From Micromonospora halotolerans (GTDB lineage Bacteria > Actinomycetota > Actinomycetes > Mycobacteriales > Micromonosporaceae), in the NCBI RefSeq assembly GCF_032108445.1, contig NZ_CP134876.1, positions 2,666,001 through 2,730,000 of the forward strand: a stretch of 64,000 bases of DNA, in the 5' to 3' direction. Below are positions 1 through 7,960 of this stretch, piece by piece. The position numbers and the translations under genes were made by a program. The number at the start of each line of letters is the position of its first letter. The stretch's first letter is position 1. The notes under the pieces are model-generated. The model made no database searches. It was not told the DNA's origin and worked only from the letters and a program-made list of their open reading frames with translations.

Positions 1-18
1 GGCCAATTTGGGGGGACC

Positions 19-546
19 GTGTCGTACTTCGCTGCTGCCGCGGCGCGCGTCGAGGGCGCCTGGACCGCCGACGAGGTGAACCTGCGGGGGGTCACCGACA
101 TCGAGGAGGTGGCCGACCGGCTGCGCGACGTCGAGCCGGACGCCGACGTCTCCCTGCTGTTCGTCGAGGCCGACGACACGTACCTGGTGATCCTGCGCTT
201 GGACGAGGGGGAGGACCTGCGGGTCTTCGGCTCCGACTCGGCGTACGCGGAGGAGTCCCGGCTGGGCGCGCTGCTGGTCGGGGACCTGAAGACCTCGGTC
301 ACCGGCCTGGAGGACGCCGACGAGCCGCGCCCGGCCGCCGGTGGCGACGAGGAGACCGAGCAGCCCGCCGTGGACCCGGAGGCCGACCCGGTGGGCGATG
401 CGGACCTCCTCGCCGACCTGGGCATCCCCGCGCCGAAGCTGCTCGCCCTCTGCGGCCACGAGGGGATGATGCCGGCCGACGTCACGGCCGAGATCTGCCA
501 GGTGCTCGGCTGCGCCGACGAGGTCGAGGAGCTTCGTGAGGTCTGA
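19..546 (+). CDS. tRNA adenosine deaminase-associated protein
   Basis: A strongly acidic 175-residue protein of the actinobacterial family that sits directly in front of tadA. It has no catalytic motif I can name. The middle section (about residues 100-130) is a low-complexity Asp/Glu/Pro linker between an N-terminal alpha/beta-like part and a C-terminal helical part. The GTG start is chosen because GGGGGGA lies about five bases upstream. Its end overlaps the GTG start of tadA by 11 bases, so the two are probably translationally coupled. The family name rests on composition and position; the biochemical role is unknown. Confidence 0.8.
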   Translation: MSYFAAAAARVEGAWTADEVNLRGVTDIEEVADRLRDVEPDADVSLLFVEADDTYLVILRLDEGEDLRVFGSDSAYAEESRLGALLVGDLKTSVTGLEDADEPRPAAGGDEETEQPAVDPEADPVGDADLLADLGIPAPKLLALCGHEGMMPADVTAEICQVLGCADEVEELREV

Positions 547-1174
547 GCCACCCGGCCCGGAGTGGACCGGCGGGGCGGAGCCGGCTGACGCGACCGACCC
601 GGCGCTGGAGACCGTACGCCCCGGGCAGCCGACCCCGGGCCGGCCGGCACGCGTCGGTCCGGGCGCGGACGAGGGCCTGGCCGAGCTGGACGGCGTGGGT
701 CGCCGGCAGCGGCACGAGCTGTGGATGCGCCGGGCCCTGGAGGTCGCGGTGACCGGCCCGGACAGCGTCCCCGGCGACGGCGCCGACGCGGTCGAGGACG
801 TCCCGGTCGGCGCCGTGGTCTACGGCCCGGACGGCGCCGAACTGGCGATCGGCCGCAACGAGCGGGAGCTGACCGGCGACCCGACGGCGCACGCCGAGGT
901 CCTGGCGCTGCGCCGGGCCGCCGAGCGGCTGGGCCGCTGGCGGCTGGAGGGCTGCACCCTGGTCGTGTCCCTGGAGCCGTGCACGATGTGCGCGGGCGCC
1001 ATCGCCCTGGCCCGGATCTCCACGGTGGTGTTCGGGGCGTGGGAGCCGAAGACGGGCGCCGTCGGCTCGCTCTGGGACGTGCTGCGCGACCGCCGCCTCA
1101 CCCACCGCCCCGAGGTGTACGGCGGGGTGCGGGAGGCGGAGAGCGCAGCCCTCCTGCGCGCCTTCTTCCGGTGA
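536..1174 (+). CDS. tadA: tRNA-specific adenosine deaminase TadA
   Basis: Deaminates the wobble adenosine (A34) of tRNA-Arg(ACG) to inosine in the cytoplasm. The zinc-site signature is complete: H119-A-E121 (TAHAEVLAL) gives one ligand and the proton-shuttling Glu, and PCTMC (C149, C152) gives the other two ligands. Read from the GTG at 536 the protein is 212 residues, with about 60 unconserved N-terminal residues. The in-frame ATG at 725 (MRRALEVA) is where bacterial TadA normally begins and is a real alternative start. The overlap with the preceding gene favours the longer reading or translational coupling. A short Asp/Gly-rich insert lies between the first helix and the VPVGAV strand. Confidence 0.9.
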   Translation: MRSEPPGPEWTGGAEPADATDPALETVRPGQPTPGRPARVGPGADEGLAELDGVGRRQRHELWMRRALEVAVTGPDSVPGDGADAVEDVPVGAVVYGPDGAELAIGRNERELTGDPTAHAEVLALRRAAERLGRWRLEGCTLVVSLEPCTMCAGAIALARISTVVFGAWEPKTGAVGSLWDVLRDRRLTHRPEVYGGVREAESAALLRAFFR

Positions 1175-1224
1175 GGAAGGGCCCCTTCTTAACGCCTCAG
1201 GTAGAGCAGGGGTCCCCTGTTAAC
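1174..1224 (+). repeat. 51-bp dispersed intergenic repeat, copy A
   Basis: An imperfect palindromic element directly after tadA. It begins AGGAAGGGCCCC, contains TTAACGCCTC and AGCAGGGG, and ends GTTAAC. The reverse strand of 47280-47330 matches it at 42 of 51 positions with no gaps. It lies between the convergent tadA and thioesterase genes, so it may act as a bidirectional terminator. Confidence 0.75.
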
Positions 1225-1238
1225 ACGCCCGCGCCCGC

Positions 1239-1691
1239 TCAGGCGGGCAGGGGGGCCGGACGCAGCAGGGTCGCGGCCACCGCCCGGGCCGCCTCGGTCC
1301 AGGCGGTCGGGCGCAGGGTGGCAGGATCCAGCCGGACGATCGACCGGGTGCCGTCGGCGTGCAGGACGCTGCCGTCCACCGAGCGGAACTCGAAGGCGTA
1401 GCGGGCGCTGCTCGTGCCGAAATGGTCCAGCCAGAAGTGCACCGCCACCGGGCCGACCCCGGTGACCGGGGCACGGTAGGCGATGGTGAACTCCCGGACG
1501 GCGTGGAACACGTCGGGGGCGGCGTGCACGTCGCCGCGGAAGGCGACGCCGCGCTCGGCCCAGTACGGCGTCAGGGCGCGCTCCAGCAGCACCGCGTAGC
1601 GGGCGTTGTGCAGGATGCCCATGGCGTCGAGGTCGTCGAAGTGCACCGGGACGTGCTCGACGTGCCCGAACTCGACAGGGGTCTGGCTCAT
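1239..1691 (-). CDS. acyl-CoA thioesterase, 4-hydroxybenzoyl-CoA thioesterase (hotdog) family
   Basis: A 150-residue single hotdog-fold protein. The N-terminal stretch VHFDDLDAMGILHNARYAVLLERAL carries the family signature, in which the Asp of the DxxG-type motif is the expected catalytic residue. These enzymes hydrolyse acyl- or aryl-CoA thioesters; the substrate cannot be read here. The ATG start at 1691 overlaps the TGA of the upstream TetR gene as ATGA, so the two form one operon and the regulator probably controls this enzyme. The longer frame that continues upstream is out of register with the TetR gene and was discarded. Confidence 0.82.
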   Translation of the reverse strand: MSQTPVEFGHVEHVPVHFDDLDAMGILHNARYAVLLERALTPYWAERGVAFRGDVHAAPDVFHAVREFTIAYRAPVTGVGPVAVHFWLDHFGTSSARYAFEFRSVDGSVLHADGTRSIVRLDPATLRPTAWTEAARAVAATLLRPAPLPA

Positions 1692-2326
1692 GACGGGCCT
1701 TCCGGTAGCAGGGCCGGGTCGGGGCAGAGTGCCCGCAGCCGGTTCAGCAGGCCCCGGCGGGCGTGCTGGTAGGTGACGTCCGGGTCGAGCAGCCGGGACC
1801 GCATGACGGCGCTGATCCCCAAGGCGTCGATCTCGTACGCCAGTTGCGGGACGTCCAGGTCGGCGGGGAGTTCGCCGAGCTCGACGGCCTCCTGGACGAG
1901 GCGTTCGAGGAACGCGGTCCACCGGGCGAACGCCTCGGCGAGCCGGTCCCGGACCGGGCCGGGACGGGCGTTGTACTCGAAATCGGTGTTGGCGAAGAAG
2001 CAGCCGCCGGGGAGGACCCGGGCGGCGTAGAACTCGATGCGTGCCTCGTGCAGCGCGCGCAGTCGCCGGACGCCCCGGGGAGCGCGCAGGGCGGGGCCGA
2101 CGATCCGCTCCTCCCACTGCGTCACGGCGCGCTCGACGGTGGCGAGTTGCAGCGCCTCCTTGGAGCGCCAGTGCGCGAAGAGGCCGGACTTGCTGACCCC
2201 GAGCCGGTCGGCGAGCTGGGCGAGGGAAAGCCCGTCCAGGCCGACCTCGGTGGCCATCGACACGGCGGTGTCCAGCACGGCGGTGCGGGTGCGGTCGCCG
2301 CGGGCGACGCGGCCGTCGGGGGTCAT
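1688..2326 (-). CDS. TetR/AcrR family transcriptional regulator
   Basis: 212 residues. The N-terminal HTH (about residues 14-58) reads TRTAVLDTAVSMATEVGLDGLSLAQLADRLGVSKSGLFAHWRSKEAL, a clear TetR DNA-binding domain. The C-terminal ligand domain (FANTDFEYNARPGPVRDRL) resembles the TetR_C_33-like group. The start is the ATG at 2326; in-frame codons further upstream run through the operator and are unlikely to be used. It overlaps the thioesterase by four bases. Autorepression through the palindrome at 2351-2362 is the likely mode of control. The effector is unknown, possibly an acyl-CoA or fatty acid given the partner gene. Confidence 0.88.
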   Translation of the reverse strand: MTPDGRVARGDRTRTAVLDTAVSMATEVGLDGLSLAQLADRLGVSKSGLFAHWRSKEALQLATVERAVTQWEERIVGPALRAPRGVRRLRALHEARIEFYAARVLPGGCFFANTDFEYNARPGPVRDRLAEAFARWTAFLERLVQEAVELGELPADLDVPQLAYEIDALGISAVMRSRLLDPDVTYQHARRGLLNRLRALCPDPALLPEGPS

Positions 2327-2350
2327 GCCGGCAGCGTAACAAGAACAAGC

Positions 2351-2362
2351 ACGACCGGTCGT
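2351..2362. promoter_or_regulatory. probable TetR operator
   Basis: The perfect 12-bp palindrome ACGACCGGTCGT lies about 25 bases upstream of the TetR start codon, in an otherwise AT-richer stretch. Size and sequence style fit operators of small TetR regulators. Confidence 0.6.
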
Positions 2363-2390
2363 ATTTATTCGGAGTGACCCCGGTAACGCC

Positions 2391-2425
2391 GACCGCCCCG
2401 CCACCTCAGCGGTGGCGGGGCGGTC
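2391..2425 (-). terminator. intrinsic terminator of deoD
   Basis: Perfect 15-bp stem (2391-2405 with 2411-2425) and a 5-nt loop, just past the deoD stop on the minus strand. It has no U-tract, as is common in actinomycetes. Confidence 0.7.
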
Positions 2426-2440
2426 GCGGATCGGGTCGGG

Positions 2441-3148
2441 TCAGGCGACAGCGGTGTCGAGGGCGATCTCGACCATCTGGCCGAACGTCTGCTCGCGCTC
2501 CTGCGACGTGGTCTTCTCGCCGGTCTTGATGTGGTCGCTGACGGTCAGGACGGTCAGCGCGCGGGCCTTGAACCGGGCCGCGATGGTGTAGAGCGCCGCC
2601 GACTCCATCTCCACCGCGAGCACGCCGTAGTCGGCCAGGGTGTCGTAGAGGTCCGGCCGGTCGGTGTAGAACGCGTCCGCCGCCAGGATCGGGCCGACCC
2701 GCATGGTGATGCCGCGCCGCTCGGCCACCTCGACGGCGGTACGCAGCAGCCCGAAGTCGGCCACCGGGGCGTAGTCGATCAACCCGTCGAACCGCATCCG
2801 GTTCATGTTCGAGTCGGTGGACGAGCCGATCGCCGCCACCACGTCGCGCAGCTGGAGGTCCTCGGTCAGGGCGCCGCAGGAGCCGACCCGGATCAGCGTC
2901 TTCACGCCGTACTCGTTGATCAGCTCGTGGGCGTAGATGGAGGCGGAGGGCATGCCCATGCCGGAGCCCTGGACGGAGACCTCGACGCCGTTCCAGCGGC
3001 CGGTGAAGCCCAGCATGCCGCGAACCGTCGTGTAGCAGCGGGCGTCCTCGAGGTAGGTCTCCGCGATCCACTTGGCCCGCAGCGGGTCACCCGGCATCAG
3101 GACCCGCTCGGCGATCTCTCCCGGCTCAGCGCCGATGTGCGTACTCAT
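2441..3148 (-). CDS. deoD: purine-nucleoside phosphorylase, DeoD type
   Basis: Phosphorolyses purine (deoxy)ribonucleosides to free base and (deoxy)ribose-1-phosphate in purine salvage. The 235-residue length matches the hexameric DeoD class. Visible signatures are MPGDPLRA (phosphate loop), [34 protein letters not shown] (ribose and base contact) and TVSDHI, whose Asp is the general acid in this class. The ATG at 3148 follows AGGA at normal spacing. It stands alone, bounded by tRNA-Ser(CGA) on one side and its own terminator on the other. Confidence 0.95.
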   Translation of the reverse strand: MSTHIGAEPGEIAERVLMPGDPLRAKWIAETYLEDARCYTTVRGMLGFTGRWNGVEVSVQGSGMGMPSASIYAHELINEYGVKTLIRVGSCGALTEDLQLRDVVAAIGSSTDSNMNRMRFDGLIDYAPVADFGLLRTAVEVAERRGITMRVGPILAADAFYTDRPDLYDTLADYGVLAVEMESAALYTIAARFKARALTVLTVSDHIKTGEKTTSQEREQTFGQMVEIALDTAVA

Positions 3149-3223
3149 GGCAAGGATCCTGCCAGGCCGGGCGCGGGGATACCGGTTCGGTGTCCAGACC
3201 CGGGGTCCTGTACCCTACTCGGC

Positions 3224-3310
3224 GGTGGCGTGTCCGAGTGGCCTAAGGAGCACGCCTCGAAAGCGTGTGAGGGTTTACGCCCTCCGCGGGTTCAAATCCC
3301 GCCGCCACCG
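3224..3310 (+). tRNA. tRNA-Ser (anticodon CGA)
   Basis: An 87-nt class II tRNA. The acceptor GGTGGCG (3224-3230) pairs with CGCCACC (3303-3309), with discriminator G3310. The anticodon loop CTCGAAA (3256-3262) carries CGA at 3258-3260. A long variable arm (GAGGG/CCCTC) precedes the T-arm GCGGGTTCAAATCCCGC. CCA is not encoded. The gene is the integration target of the mobile element: an integrase reads toward it and its 3' half recurs at 24252 and 26155. Confidence 0.97.
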
Positions 3311-3315
3311 CTCGT
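3259..3315 (+). repeat. attL core (3' half of tRNA-Ser)
   Basis: 57 bp running from the anticodon through the tRNA 3' end and five bases beyond. It is identical to 26155-26211. It regenerates a functional tRNA 3' end after integration. Confidence 0.9.
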
Positions 3316-3325
3316 GAAATGCGAG

Positions 3326-3361
3326 AACGCCCGGTCGATCCCGATGGATCGGCCGGGCGTT
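3326..3361 (+). terminator. tRNA-Ser terminator, element-borne copy
   Basis: A 16-bp stem (one wobble pair), CGAT loop and 16-bp arm, starting 16 bases after the tRNA. The same 16-4-16 design at the same offset follows the other two att copies. Confidence 0.7.
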
Positions 3362-3367
3362 CCGCTT

Positions 3368-3391
3368 CCGGTCTCAGTTCCGGTCTCAGTT
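3368..3391. repeat. tandem arm-type repeat next to attL
   Basis: CCGGTCTCAGTT occurs twice head to tail (3368-3379 and 3380-3391), between the tRNA terminator and the integrase stop codon. The spacing of 12 bp and the GGTCTC core recur in the right arms at 24137 and 26037. These are plausible arm-binding sites for the integrase. Confidence 0.6.
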
Positions 3392-3395
3392 GGGT

Positions 3396-4625
3396 TCAAG
3401 GCGCCGTTTCATGGCCCTCTGCCGGTTTCTCCCACAGCAGCCCGCCGACGCGCTGGGCGATGTCCCGGCGCACCTGAGTCGTGACGTGCTGGTACCGGAC
3501 CGCCATTGCCGAGTTCGACCAGCCCATGATGCCCATCACCGCTCGCTCCGCCACGCCGAGGATCAGCAGCACCGTGGCGGCCGTGTGACGGGCGTCGTGC
3601 AACCGACCATCCCGTAGACCAGCGAGCTTGAGTAGGCGCTTCCACTCGTCGTAGTCCGTACGGGGGTTGACCGGTCCACCGGTCGGCGTGGCGAACAGCC
3701 AGTCACCGTCCTCCCAGAGCTGGGCGGCGGTGACGCGCTCCTGGTCCTGCTCTTCGCGATGCTTTCGGAGCAGCGCGACCAGCTCGTCGGGGAGCCCGAT
3801 GCTGCGCCGGCCAGCCCGGGACTTGGTCTCTGCGGTGTCGGCCCGTATCGGGCGACGGTCGGGGCAGTGCCCGCCATACTTCCGTCCGCACTGTGAGTGG
3901 CACCCGTGTTCCCACCTCGGCCGCTGTCGGCCGCGCCGAACGGTCAACGTCCCGGCGTCCAGGTCGACGTCCGACCAGCGCAGACCGAGCGCTTCTCCCT
4001 GCCGCAGCCCGAGGGCGAGTGCGACAGCCCACCGGGCGCTGTTGCGCCGATCGCGGGCCACGGCCAGGAGGCGTTGCACGTCCGCGACGGAGTACGGCTC
4101 GATTTCGCTCTCCGGCAGGCGCGGGGCCTTGGCGAGGGTGGCCGGGTTCTTGGCCAGGTGCCCGCGGCGCACCGCCTCGTTCAGTGCTGTACGGATGGTG
4201 CGGTGCGCCTGGTGCGCGGTCGCCGGGGCCCTTCCGTTCTCCTGCATCCTCCGGTAGAAGCGCTCCAAGTGCTCGGGCTCCAACCGCTCGAGGCGATGCC
4301 CACCAAGCCCGGGAATGAGGTGCCGGTAGACCGCCACGCGGTAGCCGGCGAGGGTGTTCTCACGCACGGCCGGTGCAGCGATATTCTCCACCCAGTGCGT
4401 CAGCCAGGTCTTGACCGTCCAGCGTTGGCCGGCTTTTCGGACCGTGCCGGTGTCCCGCTCTCGCTCCAGGAGACGCACCTTCTTGATGACAGCGGCTTCG
4501 GTCTTCCCCCGTACGTGCCGCCGATCAGGGGACCCGTCGTTCTTCACGCCGACGGTGACCCGTCCATGCCAGGAACCGTCGGCGCCGAGATAGACGCTTG
4601 ACGCCCCGTTGGGTTTGCGTCCCAT
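3396..4625 (-). CDS. int: tyrosine-type site-specific integrase
   Basis: 409 residues. It catalyses integration and, with Xis, excision at the tRNA-Ser att site. The N-terminal arm-binding region (1-60) is followed by a SAM-like core-binding domain (about 70-165) and the catalytic domain (about 175-395). The catalytic set is complete: R208 (LGLRQGE), K268, H343-xx-R346 (HDARH), W369 in the His/Trp position, and nucleophile Y378 (RYQHV). An insert with C242, C246 and C254 between two beta strands of the catalytic domain could bind zinc and is common in actinomycete integrases. The gene reads toward the tRNA, with its stop 86 bases from it. Confidence 0.96.
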   Translation of the reverse strand: MGRKPNGASSVYLGADGSWHGRVTVGVKNDGSPDRRHVRGKTEAAVIKKVRLLERERDTGTVRKAGQRWTVKTWLTHWVENIAAPAVRENTLAGYRVAVYRHLIPGLGGHRLERLEPEHLERFYRRMQENGRAPATAHQAHRTIRTALNEAVRRGHLAKNPATLAKAPRLPESEIEPYSVADVQRLLAVARDRRNSARWAVALALGLRQGEALGLRWSDVDLDAGTLTVRRGRQRPRWEHGCHSQCGRKYGGHCPDRRPIRADTAETKSRAGRRSIGLPDELVALLRKHREEQDQERVTAAQLWEDGDWLFATPTGGPVNPRTDYDEWKRLLKLAGLRDGRLHDARHTAATVLLILGVAERAVMGIMGWSNSAMAVRYQHVTTQVRRDIAQRVGGLLWEKPAEGHETAP

Positions 4626-4640
4626 TGGTTGGCTCCTTCC

Positions 4641-4841
4641 TCAGGCGGCGGGGTCGAGTGGCGTCGGTTCGGCGAGCAGGTGTTGCACGTACTCGTCGAG
4701 GCAGAACGTGGGTACGCGGCGGAGGCGACCGATGGTGACGGTGCGGATTTGGCCTGCCTTGATGAGGGCGTACATGGTGGTCCGGCCGATGCCGAGACGC
4801 TGAGCGGCTTCTTCGATGGTGAGTAGTTCTCGGGGGTTCAT
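4641..4841 (-). CDS. xis: excisionase / MerR-like HTH protein
   Basis: A 66-residue winged-helix protein: LLTIEEAAQRLGIGRTTMYALIKAGQIRTVTIGRLRRVPTFCLDEYVQ is the standard excisionase (HTH_17) pattern. It should bind near att and steer the integrase toward excision. It lies 15 bases upstream of int in the same direction, so the two are co-transcribed. The start is an ATG with an AGGAAT-type ribosome site. Confidence 0.9.
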   Translation of the reverse strand: MNPRELLTIEEAAQRLGIGRTTMYALIKAGQIRTVTIGRLRRVPTFCLDEYVQHLLAEPTPLDPAA

Positions 4842-4865
4842 CGCATTCCTTTCGCTGGCGTTGAG

Positions 4866-6668
4866 TTACGCGGCGGTGGGCATGGTTGTGCTGGTGGTGC
4901 CGAGCTCGTGGGCGAGTTCTTCGCGGCCGGTGGTTCGTCGCTCGCGGGCCATCGCGGCGGCGGTGTTGGCGAGGAGCGCGTCTCCGCTGGTGTGCCAGCC
5001 GACGCCGGCGAAGGTGAGGGTGCCGACGATGAGCGTCGTTTCCCCGTCGACGTGGTCGACCGGCGGGCCGCCGGCGGGCGTGTGCTCGTGGGCCTGGTCC
5101 TCGTGCCGCCGGAACGCGACGCGGGTGTCGCGCAGGAGTTGGAAGGTCACGGAGTAGTGGCGGCCTTTGGTGAGGAAGTGGCCGCCGTAGCCGAGCATGT
5201 GCGCCCATCGCCGTAGCCGGGCGTAAGGGTTGGCCGTCAGTGCGCTGACCGATTGGGTGTCAAGGGCGGCTTGACGGGCGGCTGTGCAGGTGGGGCAGGC
5301 GGCGTAGCGGGTGTGGGTGCCGCAGTCTGGGCATTTCCAGCGGTCGACGAAGCCGGGCCGGGGCCGGGTCTCTCGGGGCCGGTCGGACAGCGGCTGAGGC
5401 GTGCCGGTGGGTCGGCCGATGCGCCAGCAGGCGTCGATGAGGCGGGCGGTGTGGTCCCCGTCGGGGTCGGCGTAGTCGCCGATGGTGTCCGCAGTCAGGC
5501 GGGTGGAGGTGTGCCCGGTGGCCTCGGTGCTCTTGGTGGCGTACTTGGCAAGGTATCCGGCGACCATGCCGTCGGTGACCTCGCCCGCTGCTCCGCTGCT
5601 GATCGGTCGGATGTCGAGGCCCTTGGACGGGTCGCCCCATGCGATCGGCCAGCCCTGGGGCTTGTCTGGGTGCGGCGGGGTGTGGAAGGCGATCTGAGCG
5701 GCAGCCGTCTGGAACGCGTCGATGAGGTCGTCGACGGTGAACCCGGCCGGTGGCGGGACGATCGCGTCGGGGTCGTCCGGGTTGACGCCGTCGAGGCGGG
5801 CGATGGCGTGGAAGTGCACCGCGGCTCGGGCTTGCAGTTCGGCGACCTTGCCGGGCGAGAGCCGGACCGGGGCGACCTTGCGTGTCTTGCCGGAGGCGGT
5901 GACGACCTCGACGCGGGGGATGCCGCGTTGGCGGGCGAGCTTGGCGAGGTGACGTTGGGCGGCTTGCTTGGTGCGGTGCCACAGCTCGCCGGAGAACAGG
6001 TTCCAGACGACCTGGTGGTCGTGGTCGTAGCAGTCCAGGCACAACGGCCGCCCCAGCACAGCGTCACCGGCTTCGTGCCGTGCCCAGCAGACGGCGGGCC
6101 GGCCGTGCGGGCAGAGGCCGGCGGTGGGGTCGGTAGCGCGGCGGGCGTGGCAGGGTTCGGCGCGGCAGTCGCAGCGCTTCCGGTTGGTGCAGGTGTGCCG
6201 CTTGACCACCCGGGAGTGGACGGTGCCGAACGATGGGGCGGTGAAGGTGACGAACACCGCCGGCTGCGAGGCGACTGATTCGGGGACGCCCTTGCCGCCG
6301 ACGAGGCCGGCGCGCAGGAGTTGGAAGGCGTCGCGCTGGTAGGTCTGGGCGCAGGAGGGGCAGACGGTGGCGCGGCGGTTTCCGCAGGCGGTGTAGATAG
6401 CGGCGTCAGGCATGGCGTCGGTGTGCCGCTGCTCCAAGACCCGGCCCGTTGAGGCGTCGACGGTGAGGAGCTGCCCGGCGAGGCGGATGGGGCGGGTGCA
6501 GCCGGCGGCGGCGCGGACGTGTTCGAGCCAGCCGAAGTAGTCGGGTCGGGTGGCGCGTTCGAACGCGGACCCGGCGGCGGTGTAGCCGAAGACGGGCGGA
6601 ATGGTGTCGGCGTTCGAGCCCACCCCCCGGGCCGAGGTCCGGGGGGTGAGGTCCAGCGCCGAGGCCAT
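4866..6668 (-). CDS. rolling-circle replication initiator (RepSA-like)
   Basis: 600 residues. It should nick the element's double-strand origin to start replication after excision, as RepSA does in pSAM2. RCR motif 1 is VFVTFTAPSFG (139-149), the HUH-like motif 2 is VHFHAIARLDG (284-294), and motif 3 is GYLAKYATK with candidate nucleophile tyrosines Y372 and Y376. Three Cys/His clusters (103-106, 160-173, 186-213) and a C-terminal CPDC...CPTC pair suggest several zinc sites. The ATG at 6668 shares its A with the TGA of the upstream gene (TGATG). The longer frame from 6743 overlaps that gene and was rejected. Confidence 0.9.
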   Translation of the reverse strand: MASALDLTPRTSARGVGSNADTIPPVFGYTAAGSAFERATRPDYFGWLEHVRAAAGCTRPIRLAGQLLTVDASTGRVLEQRHTDAMPDAAIYTACGNRRATVCPSCAQTYQRDAFQLLRAGLVGGKGVPESVASQPAVFVTFTAPSFGTVHSRVVKRHTCTNRKRCDCRAEPCHARRATDPTAGLCPHGRPAVCWARHEAGDAVLGRPLCLDCYDHDHQVVWNLFSGELWHRTKQAAQRHLAKLARQRGIPRVEVVTASGKTRKVAPVRLSPGKVAELQARAAVHFHAIARLDGVNPDDPDAIVPPPAGFTVDDLIDAFQTAAAQIAFHTPPHPDKPQGWPIAWGDPSKGLDIRPISSGAAGEVTDGMVAGYLAKYATKSTEATGHTSTRLTADTIGDYADPDGDHTARLIDACWRIGRPTGTPQPLSDRPRETRPRPGFVDRWKCPDCGTHTRYAACPTCTAARQAALDTQSVSALTANPYARLRRWAHMLGYGGHFLTKGRHYSVTFQLLRDTRVAFRRHEDQAHEHTPAGGPPVDHVDGETTLIVGTLTFAGVGWHTSGDALLANTAAAMARERRTTGREELAHELGTTSTTMPTAA

Positions 6669-6937
6669 CAAGCCGCCACCCCAGCGGTGGGGTGGTGGTT
6701 GGTGATGGTGCGTTCGGTGACGATGACCCGGCAGGCGCCGCACTGACGCTTGGCCGGCTCATGCCGATGACACGGGATGGTGGTGGTCACCTGACCGCAG
6801 CGGATGGTGACCGGTGCCCGGCAAGGGCCGCCGGGGATGACGTCGACGAGCACCCGACGGATGTCGTAGGGGTGCGGTTCCGGGTGGGCGGGGCAAGTGT
6901 GGATGACCTGCTCGACGTCGACGAGGTAGGTGGTCAT
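6668..6937 (-). CDS. small Cys-rich AICE protein of unknown function
   Basis: 89 residues with six Cys and several His (HTCPAHPEPH, TIPCHRH, RQCGACRVIV), which suggests a zinc-binding fold. I do not recognise a named family. It is coupled on both sides: its ATG overlaps the stop of the SpdB-like gene (ATGA) and its TGA overlaps the Rep start. Small Cys-rich proteins in this place, just before Rep, are usual in AICEs. Confidence 0.75.
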   Translation of the reverse strand: MTTYLVDVEQVIHTCPAHPEPHPYDIRRVLVDVIPGGPCRAPVTIRCGQVTTTIPCHRHEPAKRQCGACRVIVTERTITNHHPTAGVAA

Positions 6938-7677
6938 CGGGCACCACCAGTCAGGGTGGTGAGGAGCTGCCCGGCGACGGCCGGGGCGACATCCAGGCGG
7001 TCGGCCAGCTCGGCGGGCGTGATCGGTTGGCCGGTGAACTGTTCGTGCTGCACGGCCGCGAAGCGGGCCATGGGCAGCAGGTGGGTAGGGACGTCGACCA
7101 GCTCCGGGGCCGGCACGGCGACAGGTTCCGGCTCGACAGCCGGGGCCGGCGAGGTGGCCGGGGTCGGTTCCGGGGCCGGGGTGATGGCAGCCGGCGGTGC
7201 CGGCTCGGTGGTGACCTGCTCGGCCACCTGAACCCGGAGGGGCTCGGCCGGCTCAGCCGCCGGCGTGGTGTCCTCCCGCACGGGGGCGGGAGCGAGGACG
7301 AGCTTCACCAGAGCCATGAACGCCAAGGCCGGAACAGCGGACAGGAGCCATCCGGAGGGGCTGGGCTTGGCGACCGCCAGCTGTGCGGCCAGGGAGAGGC
7401 CGGCGGCGGCGATGAGCAGGAACAGCGGGTAGCCGATCGGAGCGCCGGCCCGGCGGCGTCGGCGGATGGTGAGCAGGGAGGCGATGGGGACGAGTTCGGA
7501 GATGACGGCGTTGGCCCAGCCGAACCACTCCCCGGTCCCAGTCGGGGAGTTGGCGAGGGTCCAGTCCTTGACGTGAGTGAAGGAGGCGGCGCCGGCGAAG
7601 CCGGCGACGGTGAGCAGGATGAGGACCAGGACCAGGCCCTCAACGCGGGTGCCCGTGGTGGGGTGGTCAGCGGCCAT
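6934..7677 (-). CDS. SpdB-like membrane protein (DUF2637 family)
   Basis: 247 residues with four predicted membrane helices in the first 130 (about 14-32, 52-68, 82-100, 107-126). An Ala/Pro/Glu linker (about 135-195) follows, then a C-terminal helical segment, ITPAELADRLDVAPAVAGQLLTTL, that looks like a winged-helix recognition unit. SpdB proteins take part in intramycelial spread of conjugative elements. The C-terminal HTH-like part is of interest because the element's FtsK-type protein appears to lack one. The neighbours are small transfer proteins in one operon. Confidence 0.8.
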   Translation of the reverse strand: MAADHPTTGTRVEGLVLVLILLTVAGFAGAASFTHVKDWTLANSPTGTGEWFGWANAVISELVPIASLLTIRRRRRAGAPIGYPLFLLIAAAGLSLAAQLAVAKPSPSGWLLSAVPALAFMALVKLVLAPAPVREDTTPAAEPAEPLRVQVAEQVTTEPAPPAAITPAPEPTPATSPAPAVEPEPVAVPAPELVDVPTHLLPMARFAAVQHEQFTGQPITPAELADRLDVAPAVAGQLLTTLTGGAR

Positions 7678-7960
7678 GGGTGCTCACCTCCCCAGAGGTG
7701 ACGGCGCGCTGCTCGGCGGCCAGACCGGCGAGACCGACCCGGATGCCGGCGCAGGTGTTGCAGCCCTGGCCGTCGGGAACGGTGCAATCGGCGAGGTGTG
7801 CTTCCTGCACGATGCGCAGAGACTCGGCGTAGTAGCCGGACAGGAACCGTTCGAAGGACAGCTCACCGCGTACGGCGAAATCCTGGGCGAGGGCGGTGAC
7901 GACATAGTCGTCCGGAGTCATCCGCTCCTGGGCGGCGAGGTTGGTGATGGCGGTGGTCAT
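7667..7960 (-). CDS. AICE-associated protein of unknown function
   Basis: 97 residues, mostly helical, beginning MTTAITNLAAQERMTPDDYVVTALAQDFAVRGELSFERFLSGYYAESLRIVQEAHLADC, with a later C-x2-C pair (GCNTCAGI). No family recognised. It overlaps the SpdB-like gene by 11 bases and starts within an ATGA overlap with the upstream gene, so it is part of the transfer operon. Confidence 0.75.
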   Translation of the reverse strand: MTTAITNLAAQERMTPDDYVVTALAQDFAVRGELSFERFLSGYYAESLRIVQEAHLADCTVPDGQGCNTCAGIRVGLAGLAAEQRAVTSGEVSTHGR

